A stretch of DNA of 64,000 nucleotides from assembly GCF_009831765.1 (NCBI RefSeq), contig NZ_WSSB01000001.1, forward strand, positions 172,180-236,179, in the 5' to 3' direction. Below are positions 1 to 8,899 of this stretch, in pieces. Source of the DNA: Craterilacuibacter sinensis (GTDB taxonomy: Bacteria; Pseudomonadota; Gammaproteobacteria; Burkholderiales; Chromobacteriaceae). A model generated the notes under the pieces. It had not been told where the DNA came from. It did no database searches and saw only the letters and a program-made list of their open reading frames with translations. The translations under genes and the position numbers were made by a program. Positions within the stretch are counted from its first letter, which is position 1. Every line of letters begins with the position of its first letter.

Positions 1-1
1 C

Positions 2-988
2 GAACGCCTGTCCTTGTTGCTTGAGTCCTTGCCAGCCGGCGTGATTGAAATTGATCGCAACGATCAGGTGGTCATGGCTAATCCTGCATCCATGGCCATG
101 TTGCCAGGCCTGTCTGAGGGGGCGTGCTGGCCGGATTTGCACTGCCGTTTACTGCGCAGCGCCGGTGCCGACGACACGTTTGAAGTACAGGCCGGTACCT
201 CTGCACGGCGGATCACGATCCAGCAGTGCGTGCTGCCGGATGGCAGTTTGCTGTTGTTGCATGATGTGACGCACTTGCATCAATTGCATGCAGCCTTGTC
301 CACTCAGGAGAAACTGGCGTCCATGGGGCGGATGGCGGCTTCTCTGGCACACCAATTGAGAACGCCGCTGGCAACCGCGATGTTGTATGCCGCGAATTTG
401 CAGCATGCGGGTTTGCCCGATGCCGAGCGCCAGCGCTTTTCCGGAAAAATAGTCGACCGCCTGCGCGCGCTGGAGGGGCTGATCCAGAATATGCTGGGTT
501 TTGTTCGAACCTCGACCCTGACCGAGCCCGTATCGTTGGCCGAACTGTTTGACGAACTTGAAGCCATGCTGCGGCCACAGTGCGAAGCGCGGCAACTGAC
601 GCTGCATTGCATGCGGCCGTCACCGATGGATGTGGTACTGCCGGGGGAGCGCAAGGCTTTGCTCTCCAGCTGGGTGGCGCTGGCGGAAAATGCCTTGTCC
701 CATACACCAGCCACTGGCCGGCTGGGCTTGACGCTGGAAATCAACGAGGGTGTATTGGTTTTTGCCGTGGAAGACTCAGGTCCCGGTATTGCCGACGAGA
801 TACGTGCGCGTATTTTCGAGCCTTTCTTTTCCGGGCGGGTGGGCGGGACCGGCCTGGGTCTGGCCATTGTCAAAAAAGTGGCGGATGAAATGGGTGGACA
901 AGTCCGGGTTGGACGTAGCAGGTGGGAGGGCGCACGCTTTGAAATGCACTTCAATTTGCCGCCATCAAGCAGGCCGGATAATGCTTAA
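2..988 (+). CDS. PAS-domain sensor histidine kinase, FleS/FlrB-like (5' partial)
   Basis: This is the C-terminal 328 residues of a cytoplasmic two-component sensor kinase; the frame is open through the left edge. A PAS-like segment (LLESLPAGVIEIDRNDQVV) comes first. It is followed by the dimerisation/phosphoacceptor helix with the H-box AHQLRTPL near visible residue 117. The ATPase domain follows, with N-box ENALSHTP, G1 DSGPGI and G2 GGTGLGLAIVKK. No membrane segment is visible. The PAS core followed directly by an AHQLRTPLA-type H-box resembles FleS/FlrB kinases that control flagellar or pilus genes through a sigma-54 response regulator. No response regulator follows; the next gene is gluQ. 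Histidine kinase is certain; the FleS assignment is an inference from overall similarity. Confidence 0.85.
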   Translation, partial: ERLSLLLESLPAGVIEIDRNDQVVMANPASMAMLPGLSEGACWPDLHCRLLRSAGADDTFEVQAGTSARRITIQQCVLPDGSLLLLHDVTHLHQLHAALSTQEKLASMGRMAASLAHQLRTPLATAMLYAANLQHAGLPDAERQRFSGKIVDRLRALEGLIQNMLGFVRTSTLTEPVSLAELFDELEAMLRPQCEARQLTLHCMRPSPMDVVLPGERKALLSSWVALAENALSHTPATGRLGLTLEINEGVLVFAVEDSGPGIADEIRARIFEPFFSGRVGGTGLGLAIVKKVADEMGGQVRVGRSRWEGARFEMHFNLPPSSRPDNA

Positions 989-1099
989 ATCCACTTTCTA
1001 TGTTTACTCTGTGCGGCACTTCGGTTAAAAAGATCCCCTTTTTTTGTATTTTGCAGTTATGTGTCGTGCTGCTTTGACATGTTGCAAGCACATTGCCTT

Positions 1100-1999
1100 A
1101 TGACCGGACCCGTTTATCGTGGGCGCTTTGCCCCCAGCCCTACCGGCTTGTTGCACGCAGGATCGCTTGCGACCGCCGTGGGCAGCTATCTGGAAGCGCG
1201 CACGCGAGGCGGGGAATGGCTGCTGCGTATCGAGGATCTGGATACGGCACGGCAAATGCCGGGCGCTGCCGATGCGATTTTGTCCACGCTGGAGTCGTTC
1301 GGTTTTGAGTGGGACGGCGAGGTGGTCTACCAGAGCGGACGCCATGCGCTTTATCAGGACGCTTTGGCGCAGTTGGCGATGCAAGGGCATGCCTATCCTT
1401 GCGCCTGTACGCGGCAGCAGATTGCCGCCCATGCACAGCGCGGCATAGAAGGCTATGTTTATCCGGGTACTTGCCGGGCGGGTTTGCCGGCAGGCGTAGC
1501 GGGGCGGGCATGGCGATTACATGTGCCCGAAGGGGCTGTTGCCTTTGTTGACGGGCTGCAAGGGCACTATGCTCAGGATTTGTCGCGCGAGATCGGCGAT
1601 TTTGTCCTCAAGCGCGCCGATGGTTTCTGGGCGTACCAGTTGGCGGTGGTGGTGGACGATGCGGCACAGGGCATAAGTGATGTGGTGCGTGGTGCCGACT
1701 TGCTCGTGTCTACGCCGCGCCAGATTGCCCTGATGCAGGCATTGAATCTGGCGGTGCCGCGCTATGTGCACTTGCCTTTGCTGGTCAATGATGCAGGGGA
1801 GAAGTTGTCCAAACAGACGCTGGCGCCTGCTATCAATCGCCATCATGCCGCAGCCGAACTGGCGCTGGCTTTGGCGCGACTGGGGCACACTCCGCCGGAA
1901 AGCGGGATGGATCTCGCCTCTTTGTGGCAATGGGCGCGGGCAAACTGGTCGCTATCGCGGGTGCCTGCCGGACCTGTACTTGTTAGCGATGGCGCATGA
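1100..1999 (+). CDS. gluQ: glutamyl-Q tRNA(Asp) synthetase
   Basis: A truncated glutamyl-tRNA synthetase paralogue (299 aa) lacking the anticodon-binding domain. The family activates glutamate and attaches it to the queuosine base at position 34 of tRNA(Asp). Visible features are the opening YRGRFAPSPTG, a HIGH-type motif HAGS (residues 19-22), the zinc-site cysteines in the CAC...YPGTC region, and a KMSKS-type motif KLSKQ (235-239). I chose ATG 1100 because the family normally starts a few residues before YRGRFAPSPTG. An in-frame GTG at 1061 would add 13 unusual residues. No strong ribosome binding site precedes either. It lies alone between the kinase and the arc genes. Confidence 0.93.
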   Translation: MTGPVYRGRFAPSPTGLLHAGSLATAVGSYLEARTRGGEWLLRIEDLDTARQMPGAADAILSTLESFGFEWDGEVVYQSGRHALYQDALAQLAMQGHAYPCACTRQQIAAHAQRGIEGYVYPGTCRAGLPAGVAGRAWRLHVPEGAVAFVDGLQGHYAQDLSREIGDFVLKRADGFWAYQLAVVVDDAAQGISDVVRGADLLVSTPRQIALMQALNLAVPRYVHLPLLVNDAGEKLSKQTLAPAINRHHAAAELALALARLGHTPPESGMDLASLWQWARANWSLSRVPAGPVLVSDGA

Positions 2000-2034
2000 C
2001 TTACCAACACATTCACTTTTATAAGGGGGAATCT

Positions 2035-2172
2035 ATGTCGGCTTTATGCATGTATCCCGTATTGGGGGCATGGCCGATGTCTGGCCCCCGTCAGGTCATT
2101 CTGTGTGCGCCTGCCGGTGCACAAGTTTTCAAGACAGGCTGCGTGCAGCCTGCCTGCGGAGAGCAGCTATGA
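2035..2172 (+). CDS. putative 45-aa upstream ORF (leader peptide) of the arginine deiminase operon
   Basis: An ATG follows a near-ideal Shine-Dalgarno sequence (AAGGGGGAA, 2023-2031). It opens 45 codons ending in a TGA at 2170-2172 that overlaps the antiporter's ATG (2169-2171) in the classic ATGA arrangement. The peptide starts MSALCMYPVLGAWPM, contains four cysteines and five prolines, and shows no domain or signal peptide that I recognise. The antiporter's own start has a weaker GGAG signal, so translational coupling is plausible. Two inverted repeats lie inside: GGGGGC/GCCCCC (about 2065-2090) and CAGGCTGC-GT-GCAGCCTG just before the antiporter's Shine-Dalgarno. It could also be a chance ORF; no homologue is known to me. 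Confidence 0.4.
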   Translation: MSALCMYPVLGAWPMSGPRQVILCAPAGAQVFKTGCVQPACGEQL

Positions 2173-3494
2173 GTAGTGTGAAGCAAAATAAGCGGGTGCT
2201 GGGTGTCTGGATGTGCACGGCCCTGGTGCTGGGCAATATGATAGGTTCCGGCGTTTTCCTGCTGCCGGCTTCGCTCGCGCCTTATGGCGGCATTTCGCTG
2301 ATAGGCTGGGCCATTACCTCGGCCGGTGCGATCTGTCTGGCTCTGGTTTTTGCCCGTCTGGCCGCCATCATTCCTAAAGAGGGTGGACCTTACGCTTATA
2401 TCCATGAGGGCTTTGGTGATTTTGCCGGTTTCTGGATTGCATGGGGTTACTGGATTGCACTATGGGCGGGTAATGCAGCGCTGGCCGTTGCGGCGGCCAG
2501 TTATCTGCAGGTCTTTATTCCGGCGGTAGGCGGAAGTAATCTGTTTGCCGGTGCTGCCGCCATTTTGCTGGTGTGGATCGTGACGCTGATCAACCTGAAC
2601 GGTGCCAAAAGCTCAGGGGTCGTGGCGGTGGTGACCACCATTATCAAGCTGGTGCCTTTGGCTGCGGTGACCATTTTCGGCTTCATCCATATGAATACCG
2701 ACAACCTGGTGTTCAACCCGGAAAGCAAGCCGGTGATGAGCTCGGTGGCTGCCACCATGGCCCTGACCTTGTGGGCCTTTCTCGGTCTGGAGTCGGCCTC
2801 GGTGCCCGCCGGCAATGTGCAGAATCCGGAGAAAACCATTCCGCGCGCCACGGTGATCGGCACCTTGCTGGCCGCCGGCCTTTACATGCTGAGTACCATT
2901 GCCCTGATGGGGTTGATGCCGGCTCATGCGCTGGCCAGTTCGCCCGCACCATTTGCCGACGCCGCGCGCTTGTTGTGGGGTGACTGGGCCTATTATGCAG
3001 TCGGTGGCGGTGCGATTATCGCCTGCTTCGGTGCGCTTAACGGCTGGTGTCTGATGCAGGGACATATTCCGGCGGCGGCAGCCAAGGACCGACTCTTTCC
3101 CAAGGCCTTTTCGCGCCACAATGCCAAGGGCGTTCCAAGCTTCGGTCTGGTGCTGTCCAGCTCGCTGGTTACCGTGCTGCTGGCTTTGAAATATGCTGGT
3201 GGCGATGGTGGGGTCAAGATTTTTGAGTTCGTTATTTTGCTGGCCACCGCAACGACCTTGCTGCCGTATGCCTTCTGCGCCATGGCTTTGCTGGCGGTCA
3301 TGTTGCAGCGTCGCAAGCAGTTTTCCGCCCGGGACTGGATTGCGCCGCTGGCCTTTTCGAGCGTCGGTTTCCTTTATTCGCTGTGGGCCATTTACGGCTC
3401 GGGTGCTGAAGTTGTGATGTGGGGCATCATCCTGTTGCTGCTCGGTTTGCCGGTGTATGTATGGCAAATCAAGGAACGTGCAGACGCTCAGTAA
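2169..3494 (+). CDS. arcD: basic amino acid antiporter, APC family (AdiC/ArcD role: arginine in, ornithine out)
   Basis: A 441-residue, about 12-helix inner-membrane transporter of the APC superfamily. It shares the GNMIGSGVFLLPA motif in helix 1 and LWAFLGLESASVPAGNV in helix 6 with the arginine/agmatine antiporter AdiC. The tryptophan of LWAFLG corresponds to a substrate-gating position in AdiC. Because it directly precedes arcA-arcB-arcC, the likely exchange is arginine for ornithine rather than agmatine. ATG 2169 is chosen because family similarity begins there and GGAG precedes it. An upstream in-frame ATG (2046) would add 41 residues with no transporter character. It overlaps the small ORF 2035-2172 by 4 nt. 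The exact substrate pair is inferred from context. Confidence 0.88.
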   Translation: MSSVKQNKRVLGVWMCTALVLGNMIGSGVFLLPASLAPYGGISLIGWAITSAGAICLALVFARLAAIIPKEGGPYAYIHEGFGDFAGFWIAWGYWIALWAGNAALAVAAASYLQVFIPAVGGSNLFAGAAAILLVWIVTLINLNGAKSSGVVAVVTTIIKLVPLAAVTIFGFIHMNTDNLVFNPESKPVMSSVAATMALTLWAFLGLESASVPAGNVQNPEKTIPRATVIGTLLAAGLYMLSTIALMGLMPAHALASSPAPFADAARLLWGDWAYYAVGGGAIIACFGALNGWCLMQGHIPAAAAKDRLFPKAFSRHNAKGVPSFGLVLSSSLVTVLLALKYAGGDGGVKIFEFVILLATATTLLPYAFCAMALLAVMLQRRKQFSARDWIAPLAFSSVGFLYSLWAIYGSGAEVVMWGIILLLLGLPVYVWQIKERADAQ

Positions 3495-3539
3495 ATTGTC
3501 CGATTTATGGCTAACGCTTTGCTATAACCAAGGCGGTAG

Positions 3540-3566
3540 CCGGGCAAGATGGGTCTTCCCGGTCTC
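3540..3566 (+). terminator. hairpin with T-run between arcD and arcA
   Basis: CCGGG-C-AAGA pairs with TCTT-CCCGG around a TGGG loop (one bulged C), followed by CTCCATTTTTT. It may terminate part of the arcD transcripts or protect a processed mRNA end, so that arcABC and arcD levels differ. Confidence 0.5.
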
Positions 3567-3595
3567 CATTTTTTGTGATGGAAAAGGGAAGCGTC

Positions 3596-4825
3596 ATGAG
3601 CAAATTTGGTGTTCACTCCGAGTGTGGCAAGCTGCACAGCGTGATGGTGTGCCGGCCTAATCTGGCACACAAGCGCCTGACTCCGGGCAATTGTCACGAC
3701 TTGCTGTTTGATGATGTGATCTGGGTCGAGCGCGCCCAGCAGGATCATGATTACTTTACCGGTCAGATGCGCGCACGCGGTATCGAGGTGCTGGAAGCGC
3801 ATGACATGCTTGCCGCGACCATGGACGACAAGCTGGCACGCGACTGGGTACTGGATCGCAAGATCCGCCCCAATACCGTCGGTGTCGGCATGCTGGCCGA
3901 CCTCAGAAGCTGGCTAGATGAAATGCCGTCCAAGCAGCTGGCGGATCATCTGGTTGGTGGTATCGCCAAATTCGAGCTTCCTTTTGATGCCAAAGGCTTG
4001 TTCGGTGGCTATCTGGATCAGTCCGACTTCGTCACCATGCCCGTTCCCAATATGCTGTTCCAGCGCGACCCTTCGTGCTGGATCTATGGCGGGGTGACTT
4101 ACAATCCGATGTACTGGCCGGCGCGGCGTCAGGAGACGCTGCTGATGGAGGCCATCTACAATTTCCATCCCCACTTTGCCGGCAAGGTGCACTCTTGGTG
4201 GGGCAATAGCGACGTCGATCATGGCCCGGCCACGCTGGAGGGCGGCGATGTCATGCCTATCGGCAATGGTGTGGTACTGATCGGTATGGGCGAGCGCACG
4301 ACGCCGCAAGCGGTGGTGCAGGTGGCCAAAAATGCGATCGGTCATCCGGATGGCCCGACCAAAGTGATTGCCTGCCAGATGGGCAAGAGTCGCGGCGCCA
4401 TGCACCTGGACACGGTATTCTCCTTCCTCGATTACGATTTCGTTTCCGTCTTCCCCGATGTCGTCAACGAAATCATCTGCACCAGTATCACTGCGGGTGA
4501 CAAACCCGGCGAGCTCAAGTTTGAGCGCCATAGCCAGCCTTTCCTGGAAGTTGTTGCCCAGTCTTTGGGTTTGCCCAAGTTGCGCGTGCTGGAAACCGGT
4601 GGTGATGCCTTTCAGCGCGAGCGCGAGCAATGGGATGACGGTAATAACGTCGTTGCACTAGACCGCTCCGTGGTGGTGGCCTACGACCGTAATACCTATA
4701 CCAATAAGCTGATGCGTGATGCTGGCGTCGAGGTGATCGAGATTCCTGCCTCCGAGTTGGGACGCGGTCGTGGCGGTGGCCATTGCATGACCTGCCCGCT
4801 GGTGCGCGACGCCATTACCCCTTGA
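3596..4825 (+). CDS. arcA: arginine deiminase
   Basis: Hydrolyses arginine to citrulline and ammonia, the first step of the fermentative arginine deiminase pathway in the cytoplasm. The 409-residue length is normal for the family. The N-terminus reads [18 protein letters not shown]. The family's catalytic cysteine lies in GGGHCMTCP (Cys397) near the C-terminus, and the conserved ETGGDAF and MGERTT stretches are present. ATG 3596 is chosen over an in-frame ATG at 3575 because the conserved N-terminus starts there and a purine-rich AAAAGGGAAG precedes it. It lies 101 bp after arcD and 100 bp before arcB, with a hairpin in each gap. Confidence 0.96.
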   Translation: MSKFGVHSECGKLHSVMVCRPNLAHKRLTPGNCHDLLFDDVIWVERAQQDHDYFTGQMRARGIEVLEAHDMLAATMDDKLARDWVLDRKIRPNTVGVGMLADLRSWLDEMPSKQLADHLVGGIAKFELPFDAKGLFGGYLDQSDFVTMPVPNMLFQRDPSCWIYGGVTYNPMYWPARRQETLLMEAIYNFHPHFAGKVHSWWGNSDVDHGPATLEGGDVMPIGNGVVLIGMGERTTPQAVVQVAKNAIGHPDGPTKVIACQMGKSRGAMHLDTVFSFLDYDFVSVFPDVVNEIICTSITAGDKPGELKFERHSQPFLEVVAQSLGLPKLRVLETGGDAFQREREQWDDGNNVVALDRSVVVAYDRNTYTNKLMRDAGVEVIEIPASELGRGRGGGHCMTCPLVRDAITP

Positions 4826-4856
4826 GCGTCAGTCTTCCCATTTTCCGTTGTGTGTA

Positions 4857-4892
4857 CCCTCTCCTGGCATGCTTATGAAGTGCCGGAGAGGG
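4857..4892 (+). terminator. strong intercistronic hairpin between arcA and arcB
   Basis: CCCTCTCCTGGCA pairs with TGCCGGAGAGGG (12 bp with one bulged T) around an 11-nt loop. No T-run follows. It is more likely an mRNA-stabilising or processing stem than a terminator. Confidence 0.5.
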
Positions 4893-4925
4893 CGTGATAG
4901 CAGCCTTTATCCTCAGGAGCATCAA

Positions 4926-5933
4926 ATGGCTTTCAACCTCAAAGGTCGTCATTTTCTGAAAGAGCTGGATTTCACCCCGCGTGAGATCAAGTACATGCTG
5001 GATCTGGCACGGGATCTCAAGCGGGCCAAATACGCCGGCAATGAAGAACAGCGCATGGTGGGCAAGAATATCGCGCTGATCTTCGAAAAAACCTCGACCC
5101 GCACCCGTTGCTCGTTTGAAGTCGCTGCCCATGATCAGGGCGCGCATGTGACCTATATCGACCCGTCCAGCTCGCAGTTGGGCCACAAGGAAAGCATTGC
5201 CGACACGGCGCGCGTGCTCAGCCGTTTTTACGATGGCATCGAGTTTCGCGGTTTTGCACAGGATGATGTGGAGGAGTTGGCCAAGTACTCCTGCGTGCCT
5301 GTGTTTAATGGTCTGACCGATGAATGGCATCCGACCCAGATGCTGTGCGATGTGATGACTATGACCGAAAACTGCGACAAGCCGATGTCGCAGATTGCCT
5401 ACGCCTATGTCGGGGACGCGCACAATAATATGGGCCACTCGCTGATGGTGATCGGTTGCATGATGGGGATGGATGTGCGTATCGGCGGGCCGAAAGGGCT
5501 GGAGCCGGATGCCGAACTGGTCAAGCAGTGCCACGAAATCGCCAAGCAAACCGGCGCTCGCCTGACCGTGACCAACGATCCTAAAGTCGCGGTCAAGGGC
5601 GCCGACTTTATTCATACCGATGTCTGGGTATCGATGGGCGAGCCGATCGAGCGTTGGGGCGAGCGTATCGCGCTGCTCAAGCCATTCCGCGTCGATGCCG
5701 CGCTGATGGCTGCATCCGGTAATCCGAACATCAAGTTTATGCACTGCCTGCCGGCTTTCCATAACACCAAAACCAAGGTCGGCAAGCAGATTGCTGCGCA
5801 GTATCCGGAGTTTGCCGACGGTATCGAAGTGACCGACGAGGTGTTTGAAAGCCCGGTTTGTCTGGCATTCGAGCAGGCGGAAAACCGCATGCACACCATT
5901 AAAGCCATCATGGTTGCCACCATCGGTAGCTGA
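4926..5933 (+). CDS. arcB: catabolic ornithine carbamoyltransferase
   Basis: Converts citrulline and phosphate to ornithine and carbamoyl phosphate, the second step of the arginine deiminase pathway. The protein has 335 residues. The carbamoyl-phosphate-binding loop STRTR is at residues 57-61 and the ornithine-side motif HCLPAFH at 273-279. The start [17 protein letters not shown] is typical of catabolic enzymes, and CAGGAG precedes ATG 4926. An upstream in-frame ATG at 4848 lies inside the intercistronic hairpin region and is rejected. The catabolic rather than anabolic role is inferred from its place between arcA and arcC. Confidence 0.96.
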   Translation: MAFNLKGRHFLKELDFTPREIKYMLDLARDLKRAKYAGNEEQRMVGKNIALIFEKTSTRTRCSFEVAAHDQGAHVTYIDPSSSQLGHKESIADTARVLSRFYDGIEFRGFAQDDVEELAKYSCVPVFNGLTDEWHPTQMLCDVMTMTENCDKPMSQIAYAYVGDAHNNMGHSLMVIGCMMGMDVRIGGPKGLEPDAELVKQCHEIAKQTGARLTVTNDPKVAVKGADFIHTDVWVSMGEPIERWGERIALLKPFRVDAALMAASGNPNIKFMHCLPAFHNTKTKVGKQIAAQYPEFADGIEVTDEVFESPVCLAFEQAENRMHTIKAIMVATIGS

Positions 5934-5951
5934 TTTTTTTCAGACCCAAGC

Positions 5952-5979
5952 GGCCGGCACGACCTCAGGGCGGTCGGCC
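5952..5979 (+). terminator. intercistronic hairpin between arcB and arcC
   Basis: CGACC pairs with GGTCG and an outer GGC with GCC, followed by TTTGTTTTG. A second small stem (CCGGC/GCCGG) lies just before the arcC start. Together with the two other gaps this gives one hairpin per intercistronic region. Confidence 0.4.
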
Positions 5980-6028
5980 TTTGTTTTGCCTTGCTGCCGG
6001 CGCGTAGCCGGCTAGGAGAGGAAACATC

Positions 6029-6979
6029 ATGCGTGTAGTAGTCGCTTTGGGCGGTAATGCCCTGCAACGTCGTGGCGAAGCCATGACCGCCGACAACCAG
6101 CGTGCCAACGTCAAGATCGCCGCCAAACAACTGGCTGCCGTCACCCGTTTGGGGCATAACCTGGTGATGTGTCATGGTAACGGCCCGCAAGTGGGCTTGC
6201 TTGGTTTGCAGAACGATGCGTATGCCCGTCTGGTTGACTCTACGGTGACCCCGTATCCGCTGGATGTGCTGGGGGCGCAAACCGAGGGCATGATCGGCTA
6301 TATGATTGAGCAGGAGCTGGGCAACGAGTTGCCATTCGAAGTGCCGATTGCCACCATCCTGACCCAGACTGAAGTTGATCCGAAAGACCCGGCCTTTGCC
6401 AATCCGACCAAGTTTGTCGGCCCGGTGTACACCAAGGAAGAGGGCGACAAGCTGGCCGCAGACAGGGGCTGGACAGTGAAGGCCGATGGCGACTACTACC
6501 GTCGTGTCGTGCCCAGTCCCAAGCCCAAGCGCATTTTCGAGATGCGCCCCATACGCTGGCTGATCGAAAAAGGCGTGGTGGTGGTGGCCGCCGGTGGCGG
6601 CGGGATTCCGACCATGTATGACGAGACCGGAAAAACGCTGGTTGGGGTCGAAGCCGTAATCGACAAGGACCTGTCTTCGGCGCTGCTGGCGCGTGAAATC
6701 GATGCCGACTATTTCGTCATCGCGACCGATGTCGCCAGCGTGTTTGTCGGCTGGGGTACGCCGGACGCCAAAGCCATCAAGATGGCGCACCCGGATGAAA
6801 TGGACAAACTGGGCTTTGCCGCCGGCTCCATGGGGCCAAAAGTGGAGGCTGCCTGCGAATTTGCCCGCCTGACCGGCAAGCGTGCTGTTATTGGCGCGCT
6901 GGAAGATATCGAAGAAATCGTCAAGGGCAACGCCGGCACCATCATTACCACCGAGGTGAACGGGATCGTCTGGTATTGA
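6029..6979 (+). CDS. arcC: carbamate kinase
   Basis: Transfers the phosphate of carbamoyl phosphate to ADP, yielding ATP, ammonia and carbon dioxide; this is the energy-conserving step of arginine fermentation. The protein has 316 residues of the amino-acid kinase fold. It starts [12 protein letters not shown]; the nucleotide/phosphate-binding glycine loops are GGNAL near the N-terminus and AAGGGGIP, followed by [25 protein letters not shown] is a good ribosome binding site before ATG 6029. It is the last gene of the arc operon; a G-rich inverted element follows the stop. Confidence 0.97.
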   Translation: MRVVVALGGNALQRRGEAMTADNQRANVKIAAKQLAAVTRLGHNLVMCHGNGPQVGLLGLQNDAYARLVDSTVTPYPLDVLGAQTEGMIGYMIEQELGNELPFEVPIATILTQTEVDPKDPAFANPTKFVGPVYTKEEGDKLAADRGWTVKADGDYYRRVVPSPKPKRIFEMRPIRWLIEKGVVVVAAGGGGIPTMYDETGKTLVGVEAVIDKDLSSALLAREIDADYFVIATDVASVFVGWGTPDAKAIKMAHPDEMDKLGFAAGSMGPKVEAACEFARLTGKRAVIGALEDIEEIVKGNAGTIITTEVNGIVWY

Positions 6980-6988
6980 TGCAGGGCA

Positions 6989-7040
6989 GGGAATCGGGAA
7001 CGGGGCTGATGTCCAGCCCCTGCACCCGGTTCCCATTCCC
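6989..7040 (+). repeat. heptamer-type inverted element after arcC
   Basis: GGGAAT-C-GGGAAC-GGGGCTG forms the left arm and CAGCCCC...GTTCCC-ATTCCC the right arm: 19 paired positions around a 5-nt loop with a small internal bulge. There is no T-run. It belongs to the GGGAAYN family also seen at 8413-8473 and 18436-18599. It lies 10 nt after the arcC stop. Confidence 0.6.
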
Positions 7041-7043
7041 GCC

Positions 7044-7072
7044 TTTACTTATCCCGCATCTCCCGCGATAAT
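7044..7072 (+). promoter_or_regulatory. sigma-70 promoter of the glycine riboswitch / gcv operon
   Basis: TTTACT (7044-7049), a 17-bp spacer and GATAAT (7067-7072). The predicted start near 7079 lies just upstream of the first aptamer. Confidence 0.6.
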
Positions 7073-7082
7073 CCGCACATCA

Positions 7083-7290
7083 TGCAGGAGAGAGCGGCTT
7101 TATGCCGCCGCCGAAGGCGCAAGCGCACCCGCAATCGCTCAGGCAAAAGGACTGCATCATACGGGCCGGTAAACGGATTGGCCCACCGACTCTGGAGAGC
7201 GATGCCCGATGCGGCATCCACCGAAGGGGCTAACGCAACGCGCTGATGGCGTGCTTGCGGAAAATCTCAGGTGACCGGACAGAGGGGTGT
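7083..7290 (+). ncRNA. tandem glycine riboswitch
   Basis: Two glycine aptamers lie in series. The first (about 7083-7156) has the conserved GGAGAG near its 5' end and CCGAAGGCGC in the core, and closes on TGCA...TGCA. The second (about 7188-7285) has CTCTGGAGAG, ACCGAAGGGGC and closes on CTCT...AGAG. This class binds glycine and usually turns glycine catabolism on. A following stem pairs GGGG-TG-TAGATA with ATATCT-CCCC (about 7283-7310) just before the gcvT ribosome binding site and is the likely expression platform. Its position directly before gcvT fits the established role. Confidence 0.93.
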
Positions 7291-7324
7291 AGATAGCTGA
7301 TATCTCCCCTATGTAAGGATCACC

Positions 7325-8410
7325 ATGACGGCAGCCCAACGTACCCCCTTGTATCAAGCACACCTAGACGCCGGCGCCAAGATGGTCGATTTCGCCGGCT
7401 GGGATATGCCCATCCATTACGGCTCGCAACTGAAAGAGCATGAAGTCGTGCGCAGCGACGCCGGCATGTTTGATGTGTCGCATATGACCGTGATCGACAT
7501 CAGCGGTGCCGATGCCAAGCGCTGGCTGCAGCAACTGATCGCCAACGATGTGGCCAAGCTCGGTTTTGTCGGCAAAGCACTGTATTCCGGCATGTTGAAC
7601 GAGCAAGGCGGCGTGGTGGACGACCTGATCGTTTATCTGGCCGAGGACGGCTATCGCATGGTGGTCAATGCCGGCACCACCGCCAAGGATCTGGCGTGGA
7701 TGGATGCACATCTTGACGGCTTTGATGTGACGCTGCGCCCGCGCCGCGATCTGGCCATGCTGGCGGTGCAAGGCCCGAACGCCATTGATAAGGTGTGTGC
7801 TGTCAAACCGGACTGGGCCGAGTCCATCCGTGCGCTGCAGGTATTCCAAGGGCTACCTTTTGGTGAATGGTTTGTCGCGCGTACCGGTTACACCGGTGAA
7901 GACGGTCTGGAAATCATGATCCCAGCTGGCGAAGCCGCCGAATTCTTCCGCGAACTGCAACAAGCCGGCGTGGCGCCGATAGGCCTGGGCGCGCGCGATA
8001 CCCTGCGTCTGGAAGCCGGCATGAACCTCTACGGCCACGACATGGACGAGCAGGTTTCGCCGCTGGAGGCCGGCATGGGCTGGACGCTGGCGATGAAAGA
8101 CAGCCGCGATTTTATCGGTCGTGCCGCGCTTCAGGCGCAAAAGGAGGCCGGTGTTGCCATGCGTCAGGTCGGCCTGGTGCTGGAAGGGCGCGGCGTACTG
8201 CGCGAAGGGCAGAAGGTCGTGGTCGAGGGGATGGGTGAAGGCATCATCACCAGCGGTACGTTCTCGCCGACCCTTAAACACTCCATCGCCATTGCCCGCG
8301 TGCCGGCAGCGACCGGCGAGCATGCCCAGGTCGACCTGCGCGGCACCTTAACGACGGTGCGCGTGGTCAAGATGCCGTTTGTACGCAACGGCAAGAAGGT
8401 ATTCGAATAA
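7325..8410 (+). CDS. gcvT: aminomethyltransferase (glycine cleavage T protein)
   Basis: Takes the aminomethyl group from the lipoyl arm of GcvH and, with tetrahydrofolate, gives 5,10-methylene-THF and ammonia. The protein has 361 residues. Visible family features are the N-terminal [20 protein letters not shown], the FDVSHM loop, [12 protein letters not shown] in the folate-binding core and the C-terminal beta-barrel segment. TAAGGATCACC is its ribosome binding site. First gene of the gcvT-gcvH-gcvP operon and the gene directly controlled by the glycine riboswitch. Confidence 0.97.
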   Translation: MTAAQRTPLYQAHLDAGAKMVDFAGWDMPIHYGSQLKEHEVVRSDAGMFDVSHMTVIDISGADAKRWLQQLIANDVAKLGFVGKALYSGMLNEQGGVVDDLIVYLAEDGYRMVVNAGTTAKDLAWMDAHLDGFDVTLRPRRDLAMLAVQGPNAIDKVCAVKPDWAESIRALQVFQGLPFGEWFVARTGYTGEDGLEIMIPAGEAAEFFRELQQAGVAPIGLGARDTLRLEAGMNLYGHDMDEQVSPLEAGMGWTLAMKDSRDFIGRAALQAQKEAGVAMRQVGLVLEGRGVLREGQKVVVEGMGEGIITSGTFSPTLKHSIAIARVPAATGEHAQVDLRGTLTTVRVVKMPFVRNGKKVFE

Positions 8411-8412
8411 GC

Positions 8413-8473
8413 GGAACCCGGGAACCGGGGGCCGCCGCTTGCGGTGCGTCACGGCTCCCGGATTCCGGATCCC
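8413..8473 (+). repeat. heptamer-type inverted element between gcvT and gcvH
   Basis: GGAACCC-GGGAACC-GGGGG on the left; CCCGG-A-TTCC on the right can pair with GGAACCGGG. An inner stem is CCGC/GCGG. It lies directly after the gcvT stop and resembles the elements at 6989 and 18436. Confidence 0.5.
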
Positions 8474-8502
8474 AAGTCAAAGCATCTATAGGAGAAACCC
8501 GC

Positions 8503-8889
8503 ATGAGCCATATCCCGACCGAACTGAAATACGTCTCCAGCCATGAATGGCTGCGCCTGGAAGCCGATGGCTCCGTCACCGTCGGTATCACCGAACACGC
8601 ACAGGAGTTGCTGGGTGATGTGGTGTTTGTCGAGCTGCCTAAAGCCGGTGCCGTGCTGGCTGCGGACGAGCAGGCCGGTGTCGTCGAATCGGTGAAAGCC
8701 GCGTCCGATGTATACAGCCCGATTGCCGGTGAAGTGCTGGAAGTCAATGCAGAGCTGGAAGGCGCACCTGAGCTGGCCAATTCCGCCCCTTATGCCGAGG
8801 GCTGGTTCTTCCGTATCCGTCCGGCCAATGTGGCCGATCTTGACGCACTGATGAGTGCCGACGCTTACGCCGCCGAAATCGGCGCCTGA
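8503..8889 (+). CDS. gcvH: glycine cleavage system H protein (lipoyl carrier)
   Basis: A small (128 aa) lipoylated carrier that shuttles the aminomethyl intermediate between the P, T and L proteins. The start [18 protein letters not shown] is characteristic. The lipoyl attachment lysine is Lys65 in the hairpin [26 protein letters not shown] precedes ATG 8503. It is separated from gcvT by the repeat element and from gcvP by a terminator-like hairpin. Confidence 0.97.
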   Translation: MSHIPTELKYVSSHEWLRLEADGSVTVGITEHAQELLGDVVFVELPKAGAVLAADEQAGVVESVKAASDVYSPIAGEVLEVNAELEGAPELANSAPYAEGWFFRIRPANVADLDALMSADAYAAEIGA

Positions 8890-8899
8890 TTTAATCCCG

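Noticed and set aside
1074-1104. TTGACA promoter for gluQ
   Set aside because: The -35 is perfect, but the only -10-like sequence overlaps the start codon at a 19-bp spacing.
1980-1993. FNR box before the arc operon
   Set aside because: TTGTTAGCGATGGC matches only 6 of 10 positions; not good enough despite the expected anaerobic control.
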